From contig NGFH01000011.1 in NCBI GenBank assembly GCA_002215675.1, forward strand, positions 186,001-250,000: a stretch of DNA of 64,000 nucleotides. The letters are read 5' to 3'. A model generated the notes under the pieces. The model had not been told where the DNA came from and made no database searches. It saw only the letters and a list, made by a program, of their open reading frames with translations. How positions within the stretch are numbered: the first letter of the stretch is position 1; every line of letters starts with the position of its first letter. The translations under genes were made by a program, and so were the position numbers. The stretch comes from Bacteroidetes bacterium 2013_40CM_41_45. GTDB lineage: Bacteria > Bacteroidota > Bacteroidia > AKYH767-A > 2013-40CM-41-45. This document shows, piece after piece, positions 9,193-17,672 of the stretch.

Positions 9193-10254
9193 ATGAAACG
9201 GAATAATTTAAGGATAAAGAAGACCATTCTCTGCAGGCATATCAACGAGTATGATGTTGACAGCGCCCTCGCGAAAACTCATTATCCCAAAGCAGGAGAT
9301 ATAGCCCTGTTCGAAGTTCTTGAAATAGGAAGACACATCGCGATTCAATCTGAAACAAAACGAAATGTTTTTTTAGTCGAAGGCGATGTAATTATGGCCG
9401 CCTACGGAAACCGTTATGCATCAGGGCAGTTTGAGGGATATGTTCCTGAAAAACCAACGGAAATAAATGACATCATCGCTATTGGCGGTGTGATTGGAAT
9501 TGTAAAATCAAAGCACGCTGAACTGGAACTTATTGAACCCACTAAGGTTCGTCTGCTGGGTTACGCTGTTGACAAAAACAAGAAGGTTCTGAATACGAAA
9601 TATTTTGCCACAAGCAAAATTCCGTTCACCGGGACGGTGCCGAATAATGCGCGGGTGATTTTGTCTGTCGGCTCCACGATGGACAGCGGAAAAACGACTT
9701 CGGCTGCTTTTCTCTGCCGTGGACTGAAAACAACTGAAAAAAATGTTGCATACATAAAACTCACCGGAACAACCTACACCAAAGACCAGGACCTTGCATA
9801 CGATTTAGGCGCTGATGTGACTCTTGATTTCTCAGATGCCGGGTTCCCCTCAACCTACATGTGCACTGAGGCCGAACTTCTGGACCTCTATCAAACACTT
9901 CTTGGAAAACTTGAGCCGTACAACCCTGATTACATACTAATCGAAATTGCAGACGGGCTGGTTGAGCGCGAAACAGATTTTCTTCTCCGTTCACCGAAAT
10001 TTATGTCTACTGTCAGCAACACCATGATGTCGTGTGGTGATAGTTTATCGGCATTTTATGCCGTGGATTACCTGACCAAGCTCAGATTTCCGCCTACGGT
10101 TCTTGCCGGCAAGTTCACCATGAGCCCTTTGTTGATTGAAGAAGTGAAAGCAGGAACCAGCATTCCTGTGCTAACGATAGATGACCTTATGTCTGGACGA
10201 TTTGTAGATTTATTCACGCGGCAGGAAGCGCTTGCCAGCAAAAATGGTAACTAA
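9193..10254 (+). CDS. P-loop NTPase of unassigned family
   Basis: 353-aa soluble protein with no signal peptide. The N-terminal half (1-150) is a beta-rich domain (GDIALFEVLEIG...). The C-terminal half starts with a Walker A motif GSTMDSGKTT near 157-166, followed by a MobB/DUF1611-like arrangement: YIKLTGT, a DYILIEIADG Walker-B-like strand near 255, and VLTIDDL at the end. It may bind GTP or ATP. The gene overlaps the start of the ABC exporter gene downstream, which suggests the two act together, perhaps with this protein as an energising or cargo-related partner; that is inference only. I would not assign a substrate. Confidence 0.6.
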   Translation: MKRNNLRIKKTILCRHINEYDVDSALAKTHYPKAGDIALFEVLEIGRHIAIQSETKRNVFLVEGDVIMAAYGNRYASGQFEGYVPEKPTEINDIIAIGGVIGIVKSKHAELELIEPTKVRLLGYAVDKNKKVLNTKYFATSKIPFTGTVPNNARVILSVGSTMDSGKTTSAAFLCRGLKTTEKNVAYIKLTGTTYTKDQDLAYDLGADVTLDFSDAGFPSTYMCTEAELLDLYQTLLGKLEPYNPDYILIEIADGLVERETDFLLRSPKFMSTVSNTMMSCGDSLSAFYAVDYLTKLRFPPTVLAGKFTMSPLLIEEVKAGTSIPVLTIDDLMSGRFVDLFTRQEALASKNGN

Positions 10255-11944
10255 ACGAAAACTACTCTCCGGTTTTTTCCGGAAATACCCTTCATTGCTT
10301 TTTTTGACTTTTCTCTTTGGGCTGCTCAACAGCATTACCAATATCCTGCTCCCGGTTTTCATCGGCAAGTATTACCAGCTGGCACTGCACACGCATTCAC
10401 CGAGGGGAAAATTATTTGACAGGCTTTTCGTTCATCTAAATGATGTGAATATTTTATTTTCTTTTTTTGCAGCGTTGATAATGGCCAAAGCCGTGTTCAC
10501 TTTTTTTGAAAAATATCTTACTGGCTATAGCTCCGAGCTTTTTTCCAAAGACCTACGCGGGGATTTAATCCGCAAACAGCTTGCCTTCACCATACCTGCA
10601 TTTGAAAAAAAACCTCCGGGAAAATACCTGCTGCGCTACAGCGGTGACCTGAGCGCCATTCAGCGTTATGTTATGAATGGTATTATCCGTTTCAGCATTG
10701 ACATACTTTTCCTGCTCTTTTCATTTACGGTGCTTGCCCTGCTGAACCTGCAGTTCACGTTAATGATTTTTATTTCGCTCCCTGTTTTTTTTCTCGTAAT
10801 TTTTTATCTCAATAAATATCTGCAGCGAATCACCATCAAGAGAAGAAATACCCGCTCCGAACTTCTTGCTTTTGTTTCCTCCCGCCTGCACGCACTTCTC
10901 ACAGTGAAAATTTTTAACCGTGAAACAATAGAGCAGGAAAAATTTGAAAAAAATTCGGGTAAACTTTTTTATTACGGAAAAAAATATTTCAAGCTCTATG
11001 GATTCATCTCTTCGCTGTTCCCGCTTTTTATTTATTTACTGTTGTTTGCCATGCTTGTATATGTGCATTACCTGCGCGTGAACTACCGCCAGGATTTTCA
11101 TGCGCATGAACTTTTGATTTTTATAATGATGATGATTAGCGTGCTTCCGGTTTTCAGACGAACCATGCAGGTGAACCTGGTGTGGCAGGCAGGAAATGTT
11201 TCCATTAATAAAATCCTGCGCATTTTTAACAATGAAATGGAAGACAGGGATACGAGTGACGAAGCGAAATTTGAAACAGGAGACATTGAAATAAAAAACC
11301 TGAACTTCGCATACCCGGGAGGAGAGAATATTTTTGAAAACTTTTCCTGTACGATTTCGGGCGGAACCATTACCCGGTTAAGTGGTATTCCCGGCTCGGG
11401 AAAAACCACGTTGATGAAAATTCTTACCGGCCTTTACAGGCCACAGCAGGGTGAAATAACGGTTGACGGAAAAAATATCTTTTCTCTCAGCCGGCATACG
11501 CTGCGCAAAAACATTACCATGGTTTCAGATGAGCTTCCTTTACTTGGTAAAACAATTTTTGAGTGCATATCTTACAGCCGCAAAGAAGAGAAACGTGAAA
11601 AAGCAAAAGAGGTTCTTGAGAAATTGAAATTCAAACTTACCGGTAATTCCGAATCTGATTTGGACTACAAAATTTTTGACGGAGGAAAAAACCTGTCAGC
11701 GTCTCAAAGAAAGCTGCTCAGGATTGCCCGCGCATTGCTGACCAGGAAAAAGTTTATACTGATGGACGAACCGTTTCACGACTTATATGAGCCGACAAGA
11801 AATAACTTGGCGGCTGTACTGGAAAAATTAAAAGGAAAGAGAACCGTTGTCGTTATCAGTTCGGAAAATATATCTCCCGGTTTTTATGACAACGCGATTG
11901 AATTAGTTCCTTCAAAAAAATTACGGGCTCAAGGCATGAATTAA
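10244..11944 (+). CDS. ABC exporter half-transporter with degenerate ATPase motifs
   Basis: Membrane domain (about 1-330, six predicted helices) fused to a nucleotide-binding domain (about 345-565). Walker A is intact (GIPGSGKTTL) and Walker B ends LMDEP. However, the signature is LSASQ instead of LSGGQ, the Q-loop glutamine is replaced (MVSDELPLL), the D-loop SALD is HDLY, and the H-loop histidine is missing (VVVISSEN). ATP binding looks possible; hydrolysis may be weak or need a partner. I prefer the ATG at 10244, which overlaps the preceding P-loop gene by 11 bp; the track starts at TTG 10232, which has a GGAAG just upstream and cannot be excluded. The substrate is unknown. Confidence 0.8.
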   Translation: MVTKRKLLSGFFRKYPSLLFLTFLFGLLNSITNILLPVFIGKYYQLALHTHSPRGKLFDRLFVHLNDVNILFSFFAALIMAKAVFTFFEKYLTGYSSELFSKDLRGDLIRKQLAFTIPAFEKKPPGKYLLRYSGDLSAIQRYVMNGIIRFSIDILFLLFSFTVLALLNLQFTLMIFISLPVFFLVIFYLNKYLQRITIKRRNTRSELLAFVSSRLHALLTVKIFNRETIEQEKFEKNSGKLFYYGKKYFKLYGFISSLFPLFIYLLLFAMLVYVHYLRVNYRQDFHAHELLIFIMMMISVLPVFRRTMQVNLVWQAGNVSINKILRIFNNEMEDRDTSDEAKFETGDIEIKNLNFAYPGGENIFENFSCTISGGTITRLSGIPGSGKTTLMKILTGLYRPQQGEITVDGKNIFSLSRHTLRKNITMVSDELPLLGKTIFECISYSRKEEKREKAKEVLEKLKFKLTGNSESDLDYKIFDGGKNLSASQRKLLRIARALLTRKKFILMDEPFHDLYEPTRNNLAAVLEKLKGKRTVVVISSENISPGFYDNAIELVPSKKLRAQGMN

Positions 11945-12021
11945 ACACCGCAAGTGGTTCTCAATTCGATTATAAAAATAATAAATATCAGACATTTCAT
12001 CCTCTTGTAACACCAACAAAA

Positions 12022-12432
12022 ATGAAAACAAAAAATTTATTCATCGTTCTTTTGCTGACAGCTATTTCATTTCTGTCCTGTAAAAAAGAGCCCGGCATTG
12101 GTGGCGATGCTTCTATTTACGGAAAAGTTTTTGTGAAGCACTATAATACGGACTTCACGTATTTTATCTCTTCGTATTACGGCCCGGATATTTATGTCTA
12201 CCTGATTTTCGGAAACGACATAAGTTACAGCAAGCGCATCAAGACAACATACGATGGTGGATTTGAATTCAAGTTCCTGTACGAAGGCAATTACAAGGTC
12301 TACGCGTATTCGATTGACTCGGTTGCAACCGTTACGGGGCAATATAAACCCGATTCTGCCGTGGTGAAGGAAATTTCCATCTCAGGCAGAACTGAGAATG
12401 CCGATGCGGGTACGTTTACAATTTTTCAATAG
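12022..12432 (+). CDS. Small lipoprotein, unknown function
   Basis: 136 aa with a lipoprotein signal (LLLTAISFLSC, Cys near residue 20) followed by KKEPG. The mature part (ASIYGKVFVKHYNTDF...TYDGGFEFKFLYEGNYKVYAYS) looks like a small beta-sandwich of the carboxypeptidase-regulatory type. It lies 5 bp before the next gene and is probably cotranscribed with the two following envelope proteins. Confidence 0.65.
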   Translation: MKTKNLFIVLLLTAISFLSCKKEPGIGGDASIYGKVFVKHYNTDFTYFISSYYGPDIYVYLIFGNDISYSKRIKTTYDGGFEFKFLYEGNYKVYAYSIDSVATVTGQYKPDSAVVKEISISGRTENADAGTFTIFQ

Positions 12433-12437
12433 AGATT

Positions 12438-13004
12438 ATGAAGAAGTACTTTTTTAGGATTTTCATGCTCGTTATATTATTCCAGTGCGGAAAAGCTTTT
12501 GCGCAAAACAAAAGCGCCCGCGAAATGAAGTATAAAACGTTTTTCACTAAAACGCTGGGCAGCAAGCGCAAACCGCTTTCAGAAAAACAGCACTTTTCGC
12601 GCTACGATAAGCATGGCAACCTGGTTGAATATGTGGATTTGAATCCGGATAGCTCCATAATAATGTGGGAAAAATATTCATATAACAAACACGATGATAA
12701 AACCGAAACAGCCATGCTTGATTCCGCAGATAATGTTTACAGGCGCATTACCTATGAATATGATAAGTGGCATAATGTGATTGTTCAGCAAACCTACGGC
12801 AGGAGCGGAAAACCAACAGAAAAAGTTGTAAGTCAATACAATCGTTTCAATGACAAAACACAGGAATTGACCTATGATGCAAAAGAAAACCTGTTATGGA
12901 AAGTGGTTTATGAATATGACAGCAAAGGAATGCTCATTGGGAAGAAAACTTATAATGGCGAAGGAGAATTGTTTCAGACGGTAACGAATACGTATGAGTA
13001 CTGA
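12438..13004 (+). CDS. Periplasmic YD/RHS-like repeat protein
   Basis: 188 aa with a signal peptide (to about GKAFAQ). Repeats such as FSRYDKHGNLVEYVDL, ITYEYDKWHNVIVQQTY and VVYEYDSKGMLIGKKTY resemble short YD-type repeats. It lacks the rest of an RHS toxin, so a standalone envelope protein is more likely. It is spaced 3 bp from the next gene. Confidence 0.6.
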   Translation: MKKYFFRIFMLVILFQCGKAFAQNKSAREMKYKTFFTKTLGSKRKPLSEKQHFSRYDKHGNLVEYVDLNPDSSIIMWEKYSYNKHDDKTETAMLDSADNVYRRITYEYDKWHNVIVQQTYGRSGKPTEKVVSQYNRFNDKTQELTYDAKENLLWKVVYEYDSKGMLIGKKTYNGEGELFQTVTNTYEY

Positions 13005-13007
13005 TAA

Positions 13008-13682
13008 ATGAAAAACAAATTTTTATTCATGTCTTATTTTTTGCTGATGGCTTGCTGCAGTTTTGCCCAGCATCAAAATGATTTGGTACTGACATCAGGT
13101 TTAAGATTTGAAAGAAAAATTTCCCGCTCATTCTCGGCAATACTGAATACGCAGTATTCATTCAATCAAAACCTGGAGGAGCTGGGTTATCATTATTATG
13201 ATTTAGGTGTAATGTATAAATACAACTCCCATTTTTCAGGAGAGTTCCATTATCGTTACATCAAATTCCGCAACCTTGAAAATTTTTATGACGACCGCCA
13301 GATGCCGTATATTGATTTGAGCTATTCCAAATCGAGAAAAAATTTTTCATTTGAGCTCCGCACACGTTTCCAGGAAACGTTTTACGGCTTACATTTCGCT
13401 CCGACTTACCGCCCTCCTTCAATATATAACAGGAATAAGTTCATCGTATCCTACCATGTCAACTACTACATTTCGCCTTATGCATCGTTGGAAATTTATT
13501 ATCCACTCAATAACTCCTCTTTGCGAAAAAAAATTAATCAATGGAGGGAAACCATCGGAATATATTACACATTTAACCGGTATTACCGCATTGAAGCATA
13601 CTACCAGGTTCAGGATTTGACCAACCGCATTCACAAGCTGACGAACTATGTAATGGGAGTTACGGGTTATTATCGTTTTTAG
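13008..13682 (+). CDS. DUF2490-type outer-membrane beta-barrel protein
   Basis: 224 aa. The signal peptide ends near CCSFAQ. Alternating aromatic strands (AILNTQYSFNQ, SGEFHYRYIKF, FSFELRTRFQE, YRIEAYYQVQD) and a terminal YYRF fit a small outer-membrane barrel of the DUF2490 group. The function is not known. It is the third gene of a tight run of envelope genes. Confidence 0.7.
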   Translation: MKNKFLFMSYFLLMACCSFAQHQNDLVLTSGLRFERKISRSFSAILNTQYSFNQNLEELGYHYYDLGVMYKYNSHFSGEFHYRYIKFRNLENFYDDRQMPYIDLSYSKSRKNFSFELRTRFQETFYGLHFAPTYRPPSIYNRNKFIVSYHVNYYISPYASLEIYYPLNNSSLRKKINQWRETIGIYYTFNRYYRIEAYYQVQDLTNRIHKLTNYVMGVTGYYRF

Positions 13683-13701
13683 TTTAAGACAGAAAATCAG
13701 T

Positions 13702-14676
13702 ATGACTACAAGAAGAAATTTTATCCGGTTGTCAGCATTTAGCGCGGCCTTGTTGTCTGTGAGCAAATCATTCGGAAAAAGAAATTACGAGCCTGGCAAT
13801 GCAGCTGCACCCATCATTCTCTCTACATGGAAGTGGGGGCTTGAAGCCAACGAAGAAGCGTGGAAAATTATTTCCCGCGGGGGCCGTGCCCTGGATGCCG
13901 TTGAAGCAGGTGTGCGTTTAACGGAGGGTGATTTGGGAAATGTAAGTGTAGGCTTGGGCGGCAACCCCGACCGTGACGGGCACGTGACGCTTGACGCATG
14001 TATCATGGATGAAAAAGGAAACTGTGGCTCTGTGTGTTTTGTAGAAGGCATTCGTTACCCGACTTCGCTCGCCCGTGCTGTCATGGAAAAAACACCTCAC
14101 ATTATTTTGGTTGGTGAAGGTGCTGTGCAGTTTGCAAAGGAGAATGGCTTCACACAAGAGAATAACGGGCTTACACCGCGGGCAAATACCGCCTGGAAAA
14201 AATGGCTTAAGAAATCAAAATATAAACCTGAGGTTAACCCTGACTCCCACGATACGATTGGAATGATTGCCATTGATGCCAGCGGAAATCTTTCAGGAGC
14301 GTGCACCACAAGCGGGCTTCCTTTCAAGATGCACGGCCGCGTTGGCGATTCACCCATCATCGGTGCCGGTTTATTTGTTGACAATGAAGTGGGCGCGGCA
14401 ACGGCAACCGGGAATGGTGAGGAAGTTATCCGCACATGTGGCAGCCATACCATTGTTGAAATGATGCGGCAGGGACATTCTCCGGAAGAAGCGTGCCGCA
14501 TTGCCATTGAGCGCATTTCTAAAAGCCCGAAAGACATCAGGCAATTGCAGGTTGGATATCTTGCCGTCAACAAACACGGGGAATTCGGAGCATACTCACT
14601 CCAAAAGGGATTTAATTATGCAATGAATGATGACAAGGGCAATCGTCTTTTGGATTCTGATTTTATGTTCAAGTAA
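13702..14676 (+). CDS. Glycosylasparaginase-type N-terminal nucleophile hydrolase
   Basis: 324-aa enzyme of the N4-(beta-N-acetylglucosaminyl)-L-asparaginase family, cleaving the GlcNAc-Asn linkage of glycoasparagines. A twin-arginine-like leader (TTRRNFIRLSAFSAALLS) implies export. The autoproteolysis site is SHDTIGMIAID, with the Thr as catalytic nucleophile; downstream substrate loops GRVGDSP and ATGNGEEVIR are present. It is directly followed by a second, different member of the superfamily (the downstream gene's ATG is 14 nt after this stop), so the two form an operon. Confidence 0.85.
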   Translation: MTTRRNFIRLSAFSAALLSVSKSFGKRNYEPGNAAAPIILSTWKWGLEANEEAWKIISRGGRALDAVEAGVRLTEGDLGNVSVGLGGNPDRDGHVTLDACIMDEKGNCGSVCFVEGIRYPTSLARAVMEKTPHIILVGEGAVQFAKENGFTQENNGLTPRANTAWKKWLKKSKYKPEVNPDSHDTIGMIAIDASGNLSGACTTSGLPFKMHGRVGDSPIIGAGLFVDNEVGAATATGNGEEVIRTCGSHTIVEMMRQGHSPEEACRIAIERISKSPKDIRQLQVGYLAVNKHGEFGAYSLQKGFNYAMNDDKGNRLLDSDFMFK

Positions 14677-14689
14677 ATTTTTTCTCAGG

Positions 14690-15742
14690 ATGAAACCAGG
14701 AACAATTTTTTTAGTCTCCATTCTGATTCTGCTTTATTTTAACTCAGCACGCTCACAGGATACAAGCGATATGAAAAGAAAATTAGAACCGCTGCGGAAT
14801 AATTTCGCGCTGGCCATTCATGGCGGAGCAGGAAATATTATTCACCGAAATTTAACGCCTGAACAACAGCAACAGTACAAAGACAAAATGAGTGAAGCGC
14901 TTCGTGCCGGTTATGCTATTCTTGATACCGGTGGAAAAAGTATTGACGCAGTTGAAGCGTCAATCAGAATTATGGAAGACTCTCCGCTGTTTAATGCAGG
15001 TAAAGGTTCTGTGTTTACCTATGAGGGAAAGAACGAAATGGATGCCGCTATCATGGATGGAAAAACTCTGAAGGCAGGCGCAGTAGCTGGTGTTCGGACA
15101 ATTAAAAATCCAATCAGTGCCGCAAAGAAGGTGATGCAGAAATCCAAATTTGTCCTTATCAGCGGAAAAGGAGCTGAACAGTTTGCAAAAGAGCAGGGGT
15201 TGGAAATAGTTGACACCTCTTATTTTTTCACAGAAGAGAGATGGAAGCAGTTAATCCAGGTTCGGGATTCGGCAAAAACAGATTCACTGAAAAATGATTC
15301 CACCGGTTCCATCATTAATAAAAGAGAAGACCATTATGGAACGGTCGGTTGTGTGGCGCTTGACCGTCATGGAAACCTTGCAGCAGGAACATCAACGGGC
15401 GGAATCGTTAACAAAAAATACAACCGTATTGGCGATTCACCCCTTATAGGCGCAGGCACGTATGCAAATAACAAAACCTGTGCTGTTTCATGCACTGGCC
15501 ATGGAGAAGATTTCATCCGCATTGTTGCTGCAAAAACCATTTCGGATTTGATGGAATACAAGGGTATGAGCGTTTCGCAAGCGGCAGCCGAAGTCATAAA
15601 AAACAAATTATCTGAAATCAAAGGCGATGGCGGCACAATCGTTATTGATAAAAACGGAATTATCACTATGCCCTTCAATACAACCGGAATGTTTCGTGGC
15701 TATATTGACAGAAAAGGAAAAGTTACGGTGAAGATTTTTTAG
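14690..15742 (+). CDS. Isoaspartyl peptidase / plant-type L-asparaginase
   Basis: 350-aa exported enzyme that hydrolyses beta-aspartyl dipeptides or L-Asn. It has a signal peptide (MKPGTIFLVSILILLYFN) and the plant-type hallmarks FALAIHGGAGNI and NAGKGSVFTYEGKNEMDAAI. The cleavage site is HYGTVGCVALD, with Thr as nucleophile, followed by NRIGDSPLIGAG and CTGHGEDFIR. I moved the start from 14627 to the ATG at 14690, which is preceded by TCAGGA and begins the signal peptide. Pairing with a glycosylasparaginase suggests scavenging of Asn and damaged or glycosylated peptides in the periplasm. Confidence 0.9.
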   Translation: MKPGTIFLVSILILLYFNSARSQDTSDMKRKLEPLRNNFALAIHGGAGNIIHRNLTPEQQQQYKDKMSEALRAGYAILDTGGKSIDAVEASIRIMEDSPLFNAGKGSVFTYEGKNEMDAAIMDGKTLKAGAVAGVRTIKNPISAAKKVMQKSKFVLISGKGAEQFAKEQGLEIVDTSYFFTEERWKQLIQVRDSAKTDSLKNDSTGSIINKREDHYGTVGCVALDRHGNLAAGTSTGGIVNKKYNRIGDSPLIGAGTYANNKTCAVSCTGHGEDFIRIVAAKTISDLMEYKGMSVSQAAAEVIKNKLSEIKGDGGTIVIDKNGIITMPFNTTGMFRGYIDRKGKVTVKIF

Positions 15743-15911
15743 TATCGCGAGTATCTTTTATTTATTCCGACCTCTCAACGGTTAGGTCTACAAACAAAGT
15801 GGTATGTCTCTTTTTGCAATCAGATGTTGAACGCTGTCTTAAACTCGACCAAAATATCATCATCAATCTTCATTCCGAACAAACTGGGGCGTTCCAATTT
15901 TGACCCACTGG

Positions 15912-15946
15912 GCTATAGAATTATTTAAATTAAATAACGCTATAGC
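15912..15946. terminator. Possible bidirectional terminator hairpin
   Basis: An inverted repeat GCTATAG-aa-TTATTT / AAATAA-cg-CTATAGC with a 5-nt loop lies between two converging genes. It is AT-rich with no U tract, so it is a weak terminator candidate. The rest of the 247-bp gap holds no gene; a short stretch (CGTTCCAATTTTGACCCACT) just before the hairpin looks like an insertion-sequence end, but no transposase is near. Confidence 0.4.
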
Positions 15947-15989
15947 AAGTATTATAATAATGCCTTTCATTGTCGTGCTGCCTGATTAA

Positions 15990-16562
15990 TTAATTTCTTT
16001 TCGCTCTGAGATATTCATCTGTGAAATGTTCCTTATGTTTTGGTCTTGAAAATTTCTCGGCATTATATTTACTAGAATTGCCCCTTGGAATTGACAGAGA
16101 GACCCAGGCATTGTCGCAAACCATTTTACCGATGTAAACAATTTGCCCTACGTGATATGAATAATGTGCAAGCTGCCTGTTTATTGCCTCTGTTACTGTG
16201 TGCGCCTGGTTACGAATAAAAATTTCTTTTTGTAAATCACCTTCCTTCAATGACTTTATTGCATTCAGGCAACGCTCCCATCCCTCATCCCATTTCTCTA
16301 AAAGCTCATGCTTTGATTCTATGTCGTTATAAAATTCAGCGTCCCGGTCTCTCCAGTCCTTTTCTCCGTCCGTGGTCAAAAATTCCGTCCACCGTGAAAG
16401 CATATTGCCCCAGAGATGTTTGACTATGGTTGCAACACTGTTGCTGTTTTCGTTGTATTGCCAAAATAATTTTTCATCGGGCAGCTGGGCAAATGTTTTT
16501 TCTCCGAGCATCTTATAATACTCAAATTGTTTTCTTACGCTGTTCAAATAATTGCTTGTCAT
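15990..16562 (-). CDS. DUF1572 / DinB-like four-helix protein
   Basis: 190 aa, cytoplasmic. SVRKQFEYYKMLGEKTFAQL followed by NSVATIVKHLWGNMLSRWTEFL and RQLAHYSYHVGQIVYIGK gives the three-histidine metal site typical of the DinB/YfiT superfamily, DUF1572 branch. These proteins are metal-dependent, often thiol-using enzymes of unknown substrate. It is monocistronic by spacing. Confidence 0.75.
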   Translation of the reverse strand: MTSNYLNSVRKQFEYYKMLGEKTFAQLPDEKLFWQYNENSNSVATIVKHLWGNMLSRWTEFLTTDGEKDWRDRDAEFYNDIESKHELLEKWDEGWERCLNAIKSLKEGDLQKEIFIRNQAHTVTEAINRQLAHYSYHVGQIVYIGKMVCDNAWVSLSIPRGNSSKYNAEKFSRPKHKEHFTDEYLRAKRN

Positions 16563-16637
16563 GATTGCGTGTTTTTATTGTTTAATGTTTAAGTTATTAA
16601 ATGCAGATAATAGTTTAAGTTAATGTTGCGATTTGAA

Positions 16638-17240
16638 TTACATCTTTACCATTTTCTTTACCTCTTTATTTCCGGCCGCGTCTGTTACGGTGATGAAGTA
16701 TATTCCCTTGGGCTTATCTTCTATATCGAAGAAATGCGTGGTTGCGTTTATTTGTACTTGTTCCAGGACTTCTCCAAACGCATTGCTCAGTTGCACTAAG
16801 CCCCGTACTTCTTTGCCAAAGCTTAATGTTACTTCTGAAGTGGCAGGATTAGGATAAACAGAAATATTTGTTTGTAATAGATTTTCCGCAATGCCCGTGG
16901 CACTTTGAACTATAATTCTTCCTTTCATACCCATAGAAGCATGTGGTTGGCAAACATACCAGTGCGTTCCGACAGCAAGCTGAGAAGGAAGCACTAAGCC
17001 GCCACCAAAAGGTGTAGAGAATCCCCCGGCAAGCTGAGTATTGCCATTAGCCGCATATGTTGCCTGGCTTACTTCCGCAATATCATGTATGGAAGCTATT
17101 GAAAAATTTACTGTATCACCGGGATTTATAGTTATTGTAGACGGGGAAAAAGTAAACCCTGAGTTAACAACGGTTACAATGGTGCTTAACGCAATTTCTG
17201 AATAGAGAGCAAAGGCTAAGAAGGTTAAGATTTTTTTCAT
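16638..17240 (-). CDS. Cupredoxin with T9SS sorting domain
   Basis: 200 aa. The signal peptide covers about 1-19. A single plastocyanin/azurin-like domain (about 20-113) has the type 1 copper ligands visible: His in ASIHDIAEVS, then Cys, His and Met in HWYVCQPHASMGM. A C-terminal T9SS domain (ISVYPNPATSE...EVKKMVKM) shows it is secreted or surface-bound. It is the last gene of the kelch/cupredoxin operon (40 bp after the next cupredoxin). It may bind copper or carry electrons outside the cell. Confidence 0.85.
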   Translation of the reverse strand: MKKILTFLAFALYSEIALSTIVTVVNSGFTFSPSTITINPGDTVNFSIASIHDIAEVSQATYAANGNTQLAGGFSTPFGGGLVLPSQLAVGTHWYVCQPHASMGMKGRIIVQSATGIAENLLQTNISVYPNPATSEVTLSFGKEVRGLVQLSNAFGEVLEQVQINATTHFFDIEDKPKGIYFITVTDAAGNKEVKKMVKM

Positions 17241-17280
17241 TTTGTTTTGGTTTTAAGAGTTAATTATTTTTATTTATTTT

Positions 17281-17643
17281 TTAGTGAACAACTATTGTTG
17301 CTGTCATGTGTGGATGAAGAGTGCAGTGATAGGCATATGTACCCGGGGTGGTAAAGTGGTAGCTATAAACGCCACCATCGTTTATGCTACCACTATCGAA
17401 CACCCCATTATTACTTGTTGCCGTGTGTGTAACCGCATCTTTGTTTGTCCATTGTATTGTAGTGTTTACGCTTACCGTAATAGAGCTTGGGTTGAATGCC
17501 ATGTTTTGTATCCATACCTCATTTGATCCGGGGCTTGACGATGACGATAGTAACGGTTGTGTATAGTCCTGCTGCTTCTTGCATCCGAAGGCCGCCAGTA
17601 ACAATGCAACTATTAGGAATGCCATTTGAATTTTATTTTTCAT
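17281..17643 (-). CDS. Plastocyanin-like lipoprotein
   Basis: 120 aa. The lipobox LLLAAFGC (Cys about 21) is followed by a serine-rich linker and one cupredoxin domain. The type 1 copper ligands are His in DAVTHTATS and Cys/His/Met in AYHCTLHPHMTA. It is an envelope-anchored copper protein lying between the kelch T9SS protein and a second, secreted cupredoxin, all on the same strand with gaps of 29-40 bp. A role in copper handling or electron transfer is inferred. Confidence 0.85.
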   Translation of the reverse strand: MKNKIQMAFLIVALLLAAFGCKKQQDYTQPLLSSSSSPGSNEVWIQNMAFNPSSITVSVNTTIQWTNKDAVTHTATSNNGVFDSGSINDGGVYSYHFTTPGTYAYHCTLHPHMTATIVVH

Positions 17644-17672
17644 GGTTTTATTTTTTTTGATTTGTTTAGGAA

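Noticed and set aside
14097-14573. Minus-strand ORF of 158 aa inside the glycosylasparaginase gene
   Set aside because: The plus frame shows clear catalytic motifs; the minus frame shows none.
15880-15910. Possible IS21-type insertion-sequence end (CGTTCCAATTTTGACCCACT)
   Set aside because: Only one short match from memory, no partner end and no transposase remnant; not strong enough for a mobile element call.
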